DNA of 64,000 nt from Streptococcus sp. 263_SSPC (GTDB taxonomy: Bacteria > Bacillota > Bacilli > Lactobacillales > Aerococcaceae): NCBI RefSeq assembly GCF_001071995.1, contig NZ_JVNU01000051.1, positions 1 through 64,000 on the forward strand, in the 5' to 3' direction. Position 1 is the stretch's first letter. The number at the start of each line of letters is the position of its first letter. The notes under the pieces were generated by a model. It was not told the origin of the DNA and did no database searches. It was given only the letters and a program-made list of their open reading frames with translations. The translations under genes and the position numbers were made by a program. This document shows, piece by piece, positions 27,672 to 35,781 of this stretch.

Positions 27672-27707
27672 GTGTATCATCTGTGATACGTATCATGCAT
27701 GATACAC
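27672..27707. repeat. Paired palindrome 3 (GTATCA-N4-TGATAC twice)
   Basis: Two adjacent dyads, 27674-27689 and 27690-27705, within a 36-bp palindrome with three mismatches confined to the spacers. Its centre is 55 bp from that of pair 2. Confidence 0.8.
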
Positions 27708-27717
27708 ATTGCATCAA

Positions 27718-27752
27718 AAAAATACCTTTGAGAAATTCTCAAAGGTATTTTG
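27718..27752 (-). terminator. Terminator of yidC (minus strand)
   Basis: AAAATACCTTTGAGA and TCTCAAAGGTATTTT form a 15-bp perfect stem around AAT; on the minus strand a T-run follows. It can work in both directions. Confidence 0.82.
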
Positions 27753-27757
27753 CGTTA

Positions 27758-28687
27758 TTATTTGCGGTTTTGTTTACCAGCGTTACGGCCACCAGTTTTG
27801 TTTTGACGTTGTGCGAACGTCTCTTGTTGAGTCACTTTTTGAGCTGTTTTACGTGGTGTTGTACGTTGTGGTAACACAATGTTTTCATGGTTTAATTCTT
27901 CGTCGATTTGAGCTTTAATTTTTGGACGAATATAAGTATTTTGAATCCATGATTGTAAAATTTGGATAAGGGCAGAGATGAAGAAGTAAATACCAACCCC
28001 GGCTGGTGATTGGAAAGTCATCATGAACATCATTGCTGGAAGAATGTAGTTCATCGAACGACTTTGTTTTTTCGTTTCTTCGTCCATTCCCATTTGGCTG
28101 ACTACTGATTGAACATAGTAAGCTACCATTGTCGCAAGAGCGATTGGTAAGAATTGTGCTCCAAGGTTAATTCCCATGAAGTTACTACTTGAAATTTCGT
28201 TTGATAACAGAATTGCGTTATACAATCCGCTCCAGATTGGCAATGTAATCAAGATTGGTAAACATCCTGATCCGATACCGCCCATTAGTGAGACATTGTT
28301 TAGTTTGTATAACTCCATTTGTTCTTGTTGGATTGCAAGTTTCTCTTGAGGAGTTGTCGCTTGTTCTGCACGAGCAGTAATTTCAGCAATATATGGTTTT
28401 AATACTGCCATTTTTTCTTGTTGGACAAGCATTGTTTTCATTTGATGGAATTGTGTTGGCATCAAAACGACACGAACAAGTATTGATACGATCACAATTG
28501 CAATCGCGTAGTTTCCGTTAAATACAGAAGCAATTTGGTTTAATAACCATTGTGTTGGGACTACTAAATAGTTATAGAGCCAACCAATTGGTTCATGGTT
28601 TTCATTATATTGAACGGTACATCCTGCAAGTAGTAGGGGAAGAACTGTTGCAACTAATAGAAGTTGAGCTTTTTTAGTTAGTTTCAT
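27758..28687 (-). CDS. yidC: Membrane protein insertase YidC/OxaA (YidC2-like)
   Basis: YidC inserts and folds membrane proteins, alone or with Sec. The 309-residue protein begins with a lipoprotein signal (LLVATVLPLLLAGC; acylated Cys in LAGC) followed by the five-span core. That core includes RVVLMPTQFHQMKTM with the conserved groove Arg and SQMGMDEETKKQSRSMNYILPAMM. The long basic tail (about 45 residues, rich in Lys, Arg, Gln) is typical of the ribosome-binding YidC2 type. ATG at 28687 follows AAGGAAAGTG; the upstream in-frame ATG at 28705 overlaps that site and is less likely. Confidence 0.95.
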   Translation of the reverse strand: MKLTKKAQLLLVATVLPLLLAGCTVQYNENHEPIGWLYNYLVVPTQWLLNQIASVFNGNYAIAIVIVSILVRVVLMPTQFHQMKTMLVQQEKMAVLKPYIAEITARAEQATTPQEKLAIQQEQMELYKLNNVSLMGGIGSGCLPILITLPIWSGLYNAILLSNEISSSNFMGINLGAQFLPIALATMVAYYVQSVVSQMGMDEETKKQSRSMNYILPAMMFMMTFQSPAGVGIYFFISALIQILQSWIQNTYIRPKIKAQIDEELNHENIVLPQRTTPRKTAQKVTQQETFAQRQNKTGGRNAGKQNRK

Positions 28688-28720
28688 AATCACTTTCCTT
28701 TTCATTTAATAACATGATTT

Positions 28721-28749
28721 ATTGTACACGTGTTTCGTTGAAATAGCAA
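28721..28749 (-). promoter_or_regulatory. Promoter of yidC
   Basis: On the minus strand TTGCTA (28744-28749), a 17-base spacer and TACAAT (28721-28726). It lies between acyP and yidC. Confidence 0.6.
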
Positions 28750-28755
28750 CGTTCT

Positions 28756-29028
28756 TTATATAATTTGAAACTTTGTAAATTTAGGTGCATCCACGACGTC
28801 ACTTTCTTCATACCGGTCAACACGTCCATAAGGGGATACGGAAGCTTTGACTCTTTCGATAAAACGAGTGACGGCTTTTTCCTCGCCTTGTGCAACTACA
28901 AAAACAGAGCCATCCATTTTATTTTGAACCGTGCCATAAATATCTAATTGAATCGCGAGTTGCTGCGTGAAAAAGCGGAATCCGACGCCTTGAACGCGTC
29001 CCCAAACACGAATTTGTCTTGTAATCAT
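28756..29028 (-). CDS. acyP: Acylphosphatase
   Basis: The 90-residue enzyme hydrolyses acyl phosphates such as acetyl phosphate. The signature GRVQGVGFRFF holds the phosphate-binding loop and catalytic Arg; GTVQNKMDGSV supplies the catalytic Asn. ATG 29028 follows TGGAGGTCTTTCT. The longer frame from 29085 has no ribosome binding site and adds residues foreign to the family. It lies upstream of and codirectional with yidC, a frequent neighbourhood in Firmicutes, although the usual SpoU-type rRNA methylase gene is not here. Confidence 0.94.
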   Translation of the reverse strand: MITRQIRVWGRVQGVGFRFFTQQLAIQLDIYGTVQNKMDGSVFVVAQGEEKAVTRFIERVKASVSPYGRVDRYEESDVVDAPKFTKFQII

Positions 29029-29099
29029 AGAAAGACCTCCAAAAAGTAGAATTATTTTGACATCTCTATGAAACAAGATTACCATGATTTCGCAAAATT

Positions 29100-29108
29100 T
29101 GGTATACT
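29100..29108 (+). promoter_or_regulatory. Extended -10 promoter of the DUF1033 gene and ftsK
   Basis: TGGTATACT, an extended -10 with one mismatch, lies 19 bases before the start at 29127. A weak TTACCA lies 18 bases upstream. Confidence 0.5.
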
Positions 29109-29126
29109 AATAAACGAGGTGAAAAC

Positions 29127-29441
29127 ATGTTTAAAGTAATTGAGACAGCAGGTCAAGATGAACCGTGGTGGTTTTTCGATGACTGGGAAAAAATGATTGT
29201 TTCGACTGAAGAATTTTCTTCTTTAGAAGAAGCGAAAAATAGTTTCCAACAGCATGAAGCAAGACTTGCTTCTAACTATCCAGAAAAACGATCAAAAGGA
29301 ACAAGCGCCATTGCCTTTTGGGATGAGAAAGAACAAGATTATTGTGTGGCGTGTGAATGTGATGTTCAAATTTTCCATGGACTGATTTTAGTCGATGAAA
29401 ATAATCAATTAGTAGAAGAGAAAGGAGAAGAACGTGGCTAA
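29127..29441 (+). CDS. DUF1033 family protein
   Basis: The 104-residue acidic soluble protein matches the DUF1033 family of low-G+C Gram-positives in its N-terminal pattern (FKVIETAGQDEPWWFFDDWEKMI) and the DYCVACECDVQIFHGLIL region. Its function is unknown. ACGAGGTGAAAAC precedes the ATG. It overlaps the ftsK GTG start by eight bases, so the two are coupled; whether it helps FtsK is not known. Confidence 0.8.
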   Translation: MFKVIETAGQDEPWWFFDDWEKMIVSTEEFSSLEEAKNSFQQHEARLASNYPEKRSKGTSAIAFWDEKEQDYCVACECDVQIFHGLILVDENNQLVEEKGEERG

Positions 29442-31878
29442 ACAAACGAAGAAAAAAACACAAAGAAAAAATACAAAGAATACCAATCCGTTTTTATCGA
29501 TTGAAGCTGTAGCTGTATTTATTATTGTCTATAGTTTATTAGCAACTTTTCAATTAGGATTCTTAGGAAAATTCTTTGCTAACCTAATTCGTTTCTTTAT
29601 CGGGGATTTATATGCCTTCGGTGGAGTGTGCGGAGTTCTTGCGGGGTTCGGGATGTTATTCCGTGGACGCATGCCTAAGATTATGTGGAGATGGACTGCT
29701 GCAGCCATTTCATCAAGCGTGGCACTTCTCTTATTCGTGTCAGTGATGACCTATAGTAGCTTTACTAGTTCAGGTTCTCCTGTTTTCCAAGAAATGATGA
29801 ATCGTTTCATGGTGGACTTTACGTCTAATACCGTTTCTCAACGACTCGGTGGAGGGGTATTAGGAACTCTTCTTTATTCATGTACGTATTTCCTTGTTTC
29901 ACAATGGGGAACGTATTTAATCGTATTCTTATTATTAGTATGTAGCGGACTTTTAATCTTCAACGTGCATTTAAGTGACGTGATGGATTTTGTACGTACG
30001 CAAACAGCGAATGCTTCTGAAAAGTTAGCCGAGCGTAAAGCCGAACGTGAAGCACGCCGTTTGGAAGAAGAACAAGAAGCCGAGGAGAAGGTTGTGGCAA
30101 CACCTGTAGCACCGGCTCCTGCTCCTACGCCAGTACAAACAGAAACACCTGAAAAACCCAAAGAACCAAGAAAACCACATTCGTTATTAGACCGAATGAA
30201 AGATGTGTTCTTTGATGAATATGAAGATGAAACTTTAACAGAGGAAGAGTACGCAACTTCTCCAATGGTAGAATCGATTGAACCGATTCCTCCAGTGGAA
30301 CCAGTAGCACCAGTGATGCCTCCGCAACCAGTAGCTCCTGTTTCAGTTCAAAAGCCAGAAGAGCCTGAGTTCGAGGATGATGGGGAAGACATCGGGGAAC
30401 TTTCAATGAGTGGTGAACAAAATGATGAAGATTATCAATTACCACCAGTGACTTTATTAAATCCAGTACAACAATCAGATCAAACGAATGAACGTACAAT
30501 TGTGGAACGAAATATGCGTATTTTAGAACGTACCTTTGCAAGTTTTGGGGTGGATGCCAAAGTAATGCCAAACCCAATGCTTGGACCAGCCGTAACGAAA
30601 TACGAAATTCAACCAGCGATTGGTGTAAAAGTAAGTAAGATTGTGAACTTGAGTGATGATATCGCGCTCGCACTGGCTGCAAAAGATATTCGTATTGAAG
30701 CTCCAATTCCAGGAAAACCTTATGTAGGGATTGAAGTTCCAAATAGCCAAACAAGTTTTGTGTCGTTTAGCGATGTAATTCAATCGGCTCTTCAATCACC
30801 AAAACCTTTAGACGTACCATTAGGAAGAGATATCTCTGGTAATGTTCGTCTTTGCGATATTACAAAAATGCCGCATATGTTAATCGCCGGTTCAACCGGT
30901 TCTGGTAAATCGGTATGTATTAACGGCATTATCACAAGTATTTTAATGAAGACAAAACCACATGAAGTGAAATTAATGATGATCGATCCGAAGATGGTAG
31001 AGTTGAATGTGTATAATGGCATTCCGCATCTATTAACTCCGGTTGTAACGAACCCTCGTAAAGCCGCTCAAGCCTTACAAAAGGTTGTGGCTGAGATGGA
31101 AAAACGTTACGAATTATTCGCTTCAATGGGAATGCGTAATATCGATGGATATAACGCTCATGTCGAACAATATAACCGTGAAACGGGCGAAAATAATCCA
31201 ACTCTTCCTTATATCGTCGTGATTGTAGACGAGCTTGCGGACTTAATGATGGTTGCAAGTAATGAAGTGGAAGATGCGATTATTCGTCTTGCGCAAATGG
31301 CTCGTGCTGCCGGAATTCATATGATTCTAGCAACACAACGTCCGTCTGTTGACGTTATCACAGGGATTATTAAAGCCAACGTTCCTTCTCGTATCGCCTT
31401 TGCGGTATCTAGTGGTACAGACTCTCGTACGATTATTGATGCTAATGGCGCTGAGAAACTTCTAGGACGCGGGGATATGCTGTATATGCCGATGGGTGAA
31501 AATAAACCAATTCGTGTACAAGGCGCATTCTTAACAGATGAAGAAGTCGAACGTATTGTTGATTTCGTGAAGAATCAGCAAGAAGTAGAGTATGACGAAG
31601 CGATGATGCCTTCAGAAAATACAACTTCTGCTGGTGGAAGTGAACCAGAAGACGAACTATTCTACGAAGTTATCGAATTATTAAAAGAACAAGAAACGAT
31701 TAGTACATCTTATTTACAAAGAAGATTCCGTATCGGATTCAACCGTGCAGCGCGTATGATTGATGAATTAGAGGCGCGTGGTTATGTTGGACCTGCAGAT
31801 GGAAGTAAAGGAAGAAAAGTGAATGTTCATGTTTTTAATGAAAATGACGCTTCCGAACCGGGTGAAACCAACGTATAG
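29434..31878 (+). CDS. ftsK: DNA translocase FtsK/SpoIIIE
   Basis: FtsK anchors in the division septum and pumps chromosomal DNA to complete segregation and dimer resolution. The 814-residue protein has four N-terminal membrane spans (about residues 18-175), a Glu/Pro-rich linker (about 190-340) and the RecA-like motor with Walker A GSTGSGKS (about 486-493) and Walker B VIVDELADLMM. The winged-helix gamma domain at the C-terminus (SYLQRRFRIGFNRAARMIDELEARG) reads KOPS-type orientation sequences. The start is GTG 29434 behind AAAGGAGAAGAAC. A weak hairpin (31878-31900) follows. Confidence 0.95.
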   Translation: MAKQTKKKTQRKNTKNTNPFLSIEAVAVFIIVYSLLATFQLGFLGKFFANLIRFFIGDLYAFGGVCGVLAGFGMLFRGRMPKIMWRWTAAAISSSVALLLFVSVMTYSSFTSSGSPVFQEMMNRFMVDFTSNTVSQRLGGGVLGTLLYSCTYFLVSQWGTYLIVFLLLVCSGLLIFNVHLSDVMDFVRTQTANASEKLAERKAEREARRLEEEQEAEEKVVATPVAPAPAPTPVQTETPEKPKEPRKPHSLLDRMKDVFFDEYEDETLTEEEYATSPMVESIEPIPPVEPVAPVMPPQPVAPVSVQKPEEPEFEDDGEDIGELSMSGEQNDEDYQLPPVTLLNPVQQSDQTNERTIVERNMRILERTFASFGVDAKVMPNPMLGPAVTKYEIQPAIGVKVSKIVNLSDDIALALAAKDIRIEAPIPGKPYVGIEVPNSQTSFVSFSDVIQSALQSPKPLDVPLGRDISGNVRLCDITKMPHMLIAGSTGSGKSVCINGIITSILMKTKPHEVKLMMIDPKMVELNVYNGIPHLLTPVVTNPRKAAQALQKVVAEMEKRYELFASMGMRNIDGYNAHVEQYNRETGENNPTLPYIVVIVDELADLMMVASNEVEDAIIRLAQMARAAGIHMILATQRPSVDVITGIIKANVPSRIAFAVSSGTDSRTIIDANGAEKLLGRGDMLYMPMGENKPIRVQGAFLTDEEVERIVDFVKNQQEVEYDEAMMPSENTTSAGGSEPEDELFYEVIELLKEQETISTSYLQRRFRIGFNRAARMIDELEARGYVGPADGSKGRKVNVHVFNENDASEPGETNV

Positions 31879-31902
31879 AAATGTAAAAACCGAACATTTC
31901 TC

Positions 31903-31995
31903 ATAAAAAATACCTCCAATGAAAAGATTTAGCTTGATTTTCATTCTATTTATGTTAGAATGACTGTAGTAAATCATTTATTGGAGGTTTTTTAT
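31903..31995. repeat. Inverted repeat flanking the bmp promoter, covering its ribosome binding site
   Basis: ATAAAAAATACCTCCAAT (31903-31920) is complementary, with one extra base, to 31980-31995, which contains the GGAGG of the lipoprotein gene. The promoter lies in the loop. The upstream arm is therefore present only on transcripts reading through from ftsK. Confidence 0.65.
31934..31961 (+). promoter_or_regulatory. Promoter of the BMP lipoprotein gene
   Basis: TTGATT (31934-31939), a 16-base spacer, and TAGAAT (31956-31961) with the extension TGT. Confidence 0.65.
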
Positions 31996-31996
31996 C

Positions 31997-33061
31997 GTGA
32001 AAACTAAAAAGAATTTAGCTTTATTTGCATTGACACTTGGTGCGACTGCTGTACTAGCAGCGTGTGGCGGATCAAAATCTGACAGCTCACAAGCATCTTC
32101 TCAAAACAACGCTGGCTCTTCAGACAACTTCAAAGCGGTAATGGTATCTGATACTGGTGGTATTGACGATAAATCATTCAACCAAGGCGCTTGGGAAGGC
32201 CTTCAAGAATGGGGTAAAAATAACGGTGGTAAAACTAAAGGAAATGGTATTGATTACATTCTTTCCAAAGCAGAATCTGACTATACTACAAACCTTAACA
32301 CTGCAGTTTTAAATGAATACAATATTATTTTCGCAATCGGATTTAAATTACAAAAAGCTGTTGAAGAAGCAGCAAAACAAAATCCAGATGCTCACTTTGC
32401 GATTATCGATAGTGTGGTTGAACAACCAAACGTGGCTTCAATCAACTATAAAGACCAAGAAGCAGCATTCCTTGCAGGGGTTGCAGCTGGTTTAACAACT
32501 AAAACAAATAAAGTAGCTTTCATCGGTGGTATGCACGGTCCAGCATTAGACAAATTCGAAGCTGGTTTCAAAGCTGGGGTTCAAGCAGTAAACCCTAAAG
32601 CAACTGTTGAAATTCAATATGCTGAATCATTCTCAGATGGTGCTAAAGCAAAATCTCTTGCAGAAGCAATGTACGCTTCAGATGTTGACATCATTTATGC
32701 AGCAGCAGGTGGTGCAGGACTTGGAGTATTCGCAGCGGCTAAATCAATCGTTGAAGCAAATCCAGATCGTAAAATTTGGGTAATCGGGGTTGACCAAGAC
32801 CAACAAGCAGAAGGTAAAGTAAACGACTCTCGTAACGTAACATTGACATCAACACTTAAAGGTGTAAAACAAGCACTTATCAAATTTAGTGAAGATGCTT
32901 CTAAAGGAAACTACCATGGTGGTGAACAAGTACTTTACGGATTATCTGATAACGGTGTTGGTTTAACAGATGGTCAATTATCAGACTCAGTTAAGGAAAA
33001 AGTTGCTGTATACAAAAAAGCAATTATCGAAGGAAAACAAGAAGTTCCTGCGAAACCTTAA
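31997..33061 (+). CDS. BMP-family nucleoside-binding lipoprotein
   Basis: This is the substrate-binding lipoprotein of an ABC importer of the BmpA/PnrA type. The 354-residue protein has a lipoprotein signal ending in LAAC (lipid-bearing Cys23), a Ser/Gln-rich linker and the BMP fold: VSDTGGIDDKSFNQGAWEGL, IGFKLQKAVEEAAKQNPD and VIGVDQDQQ. The following ATPase and two permease genes fit the BmpA-NupOPQ nucleoside system of lactococci, so purine or pyrimidine nucleosides are the likely cargo. The start is GTG 31997, nine bases after GGAGG. A hairpin after the gene should leave the lipoprotein more abundant than the transporter. Confidence 0.93.
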   Translation: MKTKKNLALFALTLGATAVLAACGGSKSDSSQASSQNNAGSSDNFKAVMVSDTGGIDDKSFNQGAWEGLQEWGKNNGGKTKGNGIDYILSKAESDYTTNLNTAVLNEYNIIFAIGFKLQKAVEEAAKQNPDAHFAIIDSVVEQPNVASINYKDQEAAFLAGVAAGLTTKTNKVAFIGGMHGPALDKFEAGFKAGVQAVNPKATVEIQYAESFSDGAKAKSLAEAMYASDVDIIYAAAGGAGLGVFAAAKSIVEANPDRKIWVIGVDQDQQAEGKVNDSRNVTLTSTLKGVKQALIKFSEDASKGNYHGGEQVLYGLSDNGVGLTDGQLSDSVKEKVAVYKKAIIEGKQEVPAKP

Positions 33062-33085
33062 TTTTAACAAACGAACTTAAATTGA

Positions 33086-33132
33086 GAGGAGTAGGAGTTG
33101 AAGAGAATACGAATTTCTTCGCTCCTACTTTT
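33086..33132 (+). terminator. Attenuator hairpin between the BMP gene and its ATPase gene
   Basis: AGTAGGAG (33090-33097) pairs perfectly with CTCCTACT (33122-33129), with an inner GAAGA/TCTTC stem, followed by a short T-run (TTTTG). It is probably a partial terminator. Confidence 0.65.
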
Positions 33133-33164
33133 GTATACATAGAACATTGTGCGGGGTGAGACGA

Positions 33165-34715
33165 TTGGTAGAAGAAACATTTGTGATTGAGATGAAAGGC
33201 ATCACAAAAAAGTTTGGTAATTTTGTAGCCAATAATCAGATTGATTTAACATTGAAAAAAGGCGAAATCCACGCGCTTCTTGGAGAAAACGGAGCGGGGA
33301 AATCGACATTAATGAATATCCTTTCAGGGTTATTAGAACCAACGGAAGGAGAAATTAAAGTGAATGGTGTTCCAACAAAAATTGATTCACCAAATACAGC
33401 GAATCGCTTAAAAATCGGAATGGTTCACCAACACTTTATGCTTGTGAAGAAATTCAGCGTAGTGGAGAACATTATCCTGGGTAAAGAGCAAACAAAGTTC
33501 GGTTTTATCGATAAAAATGCGGTAAAACAAGAAATTATGGAGCTTTCTAAGAAATATCATCTTGCGGTAGATCCTGATGCGAAAGTAGAAGATATTACAG
33601 TTGGGATGGAACAACGTGTTGAAATCTTGAAAACTTTATATCGTGGTGCGGATATTTTAATCTTTGATGAACCAACAGCGGTATTAACTCCTCAAGAAAT
33701 CGTTGAGCTGATTGTGATCATGAAGCAATTAACGAAGGAAGGAAAATCCATCTTCTTAATTACCCATAAGATTAAAGAAATCCAAGCGGTTGCGGATCGC
33801 TGTACGGTTATTCGTCGCGGAAATGTCATTGGAACGGTTGAAATGGGAAATGTTTCAGACCAAGAGCTAGCCGACATGATGGTGGGACGTTCTGTATCCT
33901 TTAAGACGCAAAAAGAACCTGCTAAACCAACAACAGAGGCTTTAGTGATTAAAGACCTTGTTGTGAAAGATAGCCGTGGTATTGAAGCAGTGAAAGGTTT
34001 AGATTTAACGGTAAGACATGGTGAAGTTGTCGGAATTGCTGGGGTGGACGGAAACGGACAGTCAGAACTGATTCAAGCGTTGTCTGGCTTGCGTGCCATC
34101 GAAAGTGGCTCAATCCAATTAGATGGAAAAGATATTACGAAGGTGCCAACAAGACAACGTACTGAAGGTGGCCTAGGTCATATTCCAGAAGACCGTCATA
34201 AACATGGTCTTATTCTTCAAATGGGTCTCGATGAAAATATCGGACTTCAAACGTACTATAAAGAACCATTATCGAAGAATGGATTCTTAAATAAAAAAGC
34301 TTTTGTGGACTTAGCAGAACGTTTAATTGAAGAGTTTGACGTGCGTACACCAAGTCCAACAGTAGCCGCTGGTGCTCTTTCTGGTGGGAACCAACAAAAA
34401 GCAATTATCGCTCGTGAAATCGACCGTGACCCAAGTTTACTTATTGCGGCTCAACCAACGCGTGGACTTGACGTAGGTGCGATTGAATATATTCATAAGC
34501 GTTTAATCGATCAAAGAAATAAAGGTAAAGCCGTATTACTAATGAGCTTTGAATTAGATGAAATTTTAAACGTTGCGGACCGCATTGCTGTCATGTATGA
34601 AGGTCGTATCGTAGATGTGTTAGATACTAAAGAAACAAATGAAACAGAATTAGGATTATTAATGGCTGGTTCGACTCGCGAACAAGTAAGAGCTAAGGAA
34701 CAGGAGGCGTTATAA
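33165..34715 (+). CDS. nupO: Nucleoside ABC importer, ATPase with two ABC domains
   Basis: The protein (516 residues from TTG 33165) has two fused ABC domains, as in the RbsA/MglA/NupO class. The first has Walker A GENGAGKST and a weak signature (ITVGMEQRV) with IFDEPTAVLTP. The second has a diverged P-loop GVDGNGQSE, the signature LSGGNQQK and AAQPTRGLDVG. This asymmetry is normal for the class. The start is uncertain: TTG 33165 follows GGGGTGAG, while GTG 33156 and TTG 33147 are also in frame. The next permease gene starts one base after the stop. Confidence 0.9.
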   Translation: MVEETFVIEMKGITKKFGNFVANNQIDLTLKKGEIHALLGENGAGKSTLMNILSGLLEPTEGEIKVNGVPTKIDSPNTANRLKIGMVHQHFMLVKKFSVVENIILGKEQTKFGFIDKNAVKQEIMELSKKYHLAVDPDAKVEDITVGMEQRVEILKTLYRGADILIFDEPTAVLTPQEIVELIVIMKQLTKEGKSIFLITHKIKEIQAVADRCTVIRRGNVIGTVEMGNVSDQELADMMVGRSVSFKTQKEPAKPTTEALVIKDLVVKDSRGIEAVKGLDLTVRHGEVVGIAGVDGNGQSELIQALSGLRAIESGSIQLDGKDITKVPTRQRTEGGLGHIPEDRHKHGLILQMGLDENIGLQTYYKEPLSKNGFLNKKAFVDLAERLIEEFDVRTPSPTVAAGALSGGNQQKAIIAREIDRDPSLLIAAQPTRGLDVGAIEYIHKRLIDQRNKGKAVLLMSFELDEILNVADRIAVMYEGRIVDVLDTKETNETELGLLMAGSTREQVRAKEQEAL

Positions 34716-34716
34716 G

Positions 34717-35775
34717 ATGAAAGGTGCAAAATACAAAAAGATTCTTATTCCAGTCCTTTCAGTTGTACTTGGATTATTAGTCGGAGCCATTATCATGTGG
34801 GTATTCGGCTTTGACGTAGTAAAAGGATATTCCGCATTACTGAAAGGCTCACTTGGAAAACCATTCTATATTGGTGAAACATTACGTCAAGCCACACCAT
34901 TAATTCTTGTAGCGCTTGGATTTGCGTTTGCAAGTTACGCTGGTTTCTTCAATATTGGGGTTGCTGGACAAGCGTTAGTCGGTTGGTTTGCTTCCGTTGC
35001 GACAGGACTAGTTCTTCCAGATTTACCAAAAATTATTCTCTTACCATTATGTATTTTTATGGGGATGCTTGCCGGTGCTATCTGGGCAGGGATCGCAGGT
35101 TACTTAAAAGCGTACTTTAATGCCAGTGAAGTCATCGTAACGATTATGTTGAACTACACAGCGCTTCATATCGTAAACTACGTGATTCGTGAAATCTTAA
35201 CAGAGAAATCAGAAATCACAGCTTCTATTCCAGAAGCAGCTAGCTTAAGAATGCAATTCTTGTATCAACTGACAGGAAAATCAACCTTGCATGGAGGAAT
35301 CTTTATCGCGATTGCTTCAGTTTTCATTGTTTGGTTAGTCATGAATAAAACAACTACTGGTTTCGAATTGAAAACAGTAGGGTTAAACAAACACGCTGCT
35401 GAATATGCCGGTATGAGCGCTAAGAAGACGATTATTCTCGCAATGGTCATCTCTGGTGCCTTAGCAGGTCTTGGCGGAGTGATGGAAGGGTTAGGAACTT
35501 TCCAAAATGCATTTGCTTCAGAAAGTCTTCCAAGTATCGGATGGGACGGAATGGCAGTATCGCTTCTTGGATTGAATAATCCAATCGGTATTCTATTCTC
35601 TGCATTAGTATTTGCCATTCTTCGTATTGGAGGTATTTCAATGCCGCTCCTTGCGAAGATTCCAACAGAAGTCGTATCGATTGTAGTCGCATTTATCATC
35701 TTCTTTGTAGGTGCGAACTACTTAATGGAAGTTATTGTTGATAAATTCCCTCAATTTGGGAAGAGAAAGGGGTAA
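34717..35775 (+). CDS. nupP: Nucleoside ABC importer, permease subunit 1
   Basis: The 352-residue integral membrane protein has about eight to ten spans. It shows the BPD_transp_2 family pattern GFAFASYAGFFNIGVAGQALVG near residue 67 and the coupling-region EYAGMSAKKTIILAMVISGALAGLGGVMEGLG. It pairs with the next permease. AGGAGGCGTTATAAG precedes the ATG, and the ribosome binding site lies inside the ATPase gene end. Confidence 0.9.
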   Translation: MKGAKYKKILIPVLSVVLGLLVGAIIMWVFGFDVVKGYSALLKGSLGKPFYIGETLRQATPLILVALGFAFASYAGFFNIGVAGQALVGWFASVATGLVLPDLPKIILLPLCIFMGMLAGAIWAGIAGYLKAYFNASEVIVTIMLNYTALHIVNYVIREILTEKSEITASIPEAASLRMQFLYQLTGKSTLHGGIFIAIASVFIVWLVMNKTTTGFELKTVGLNKHAAEYAGMSAKKTIILAMVISGALAGLGGVMEGLGTFQNAFASESLPSIGWDGMAVSLLGLNNPIGILFSALVFAILRIGGISMPLLAKIPTEVVSIVVAFIIFFVGANYLMEVIVDKFPQFGKRKG

Positions 35776-35781
35776 TGAGAA

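Noticed and set aside
27562-27707. The palindrome cluster as a CRISPR array
   Set aside because: The units are symmetric, occur in adjacent pairs, the intervals are not spacer-like, and no cas gene is nearby.
27562-27707. The palindrome cluster as promoter operators of yidC or the exporter
   Set aside because: It lies at the 3' ends of both units; the yidC promoter is at 28721-28749 and the exporter starts at 24028.
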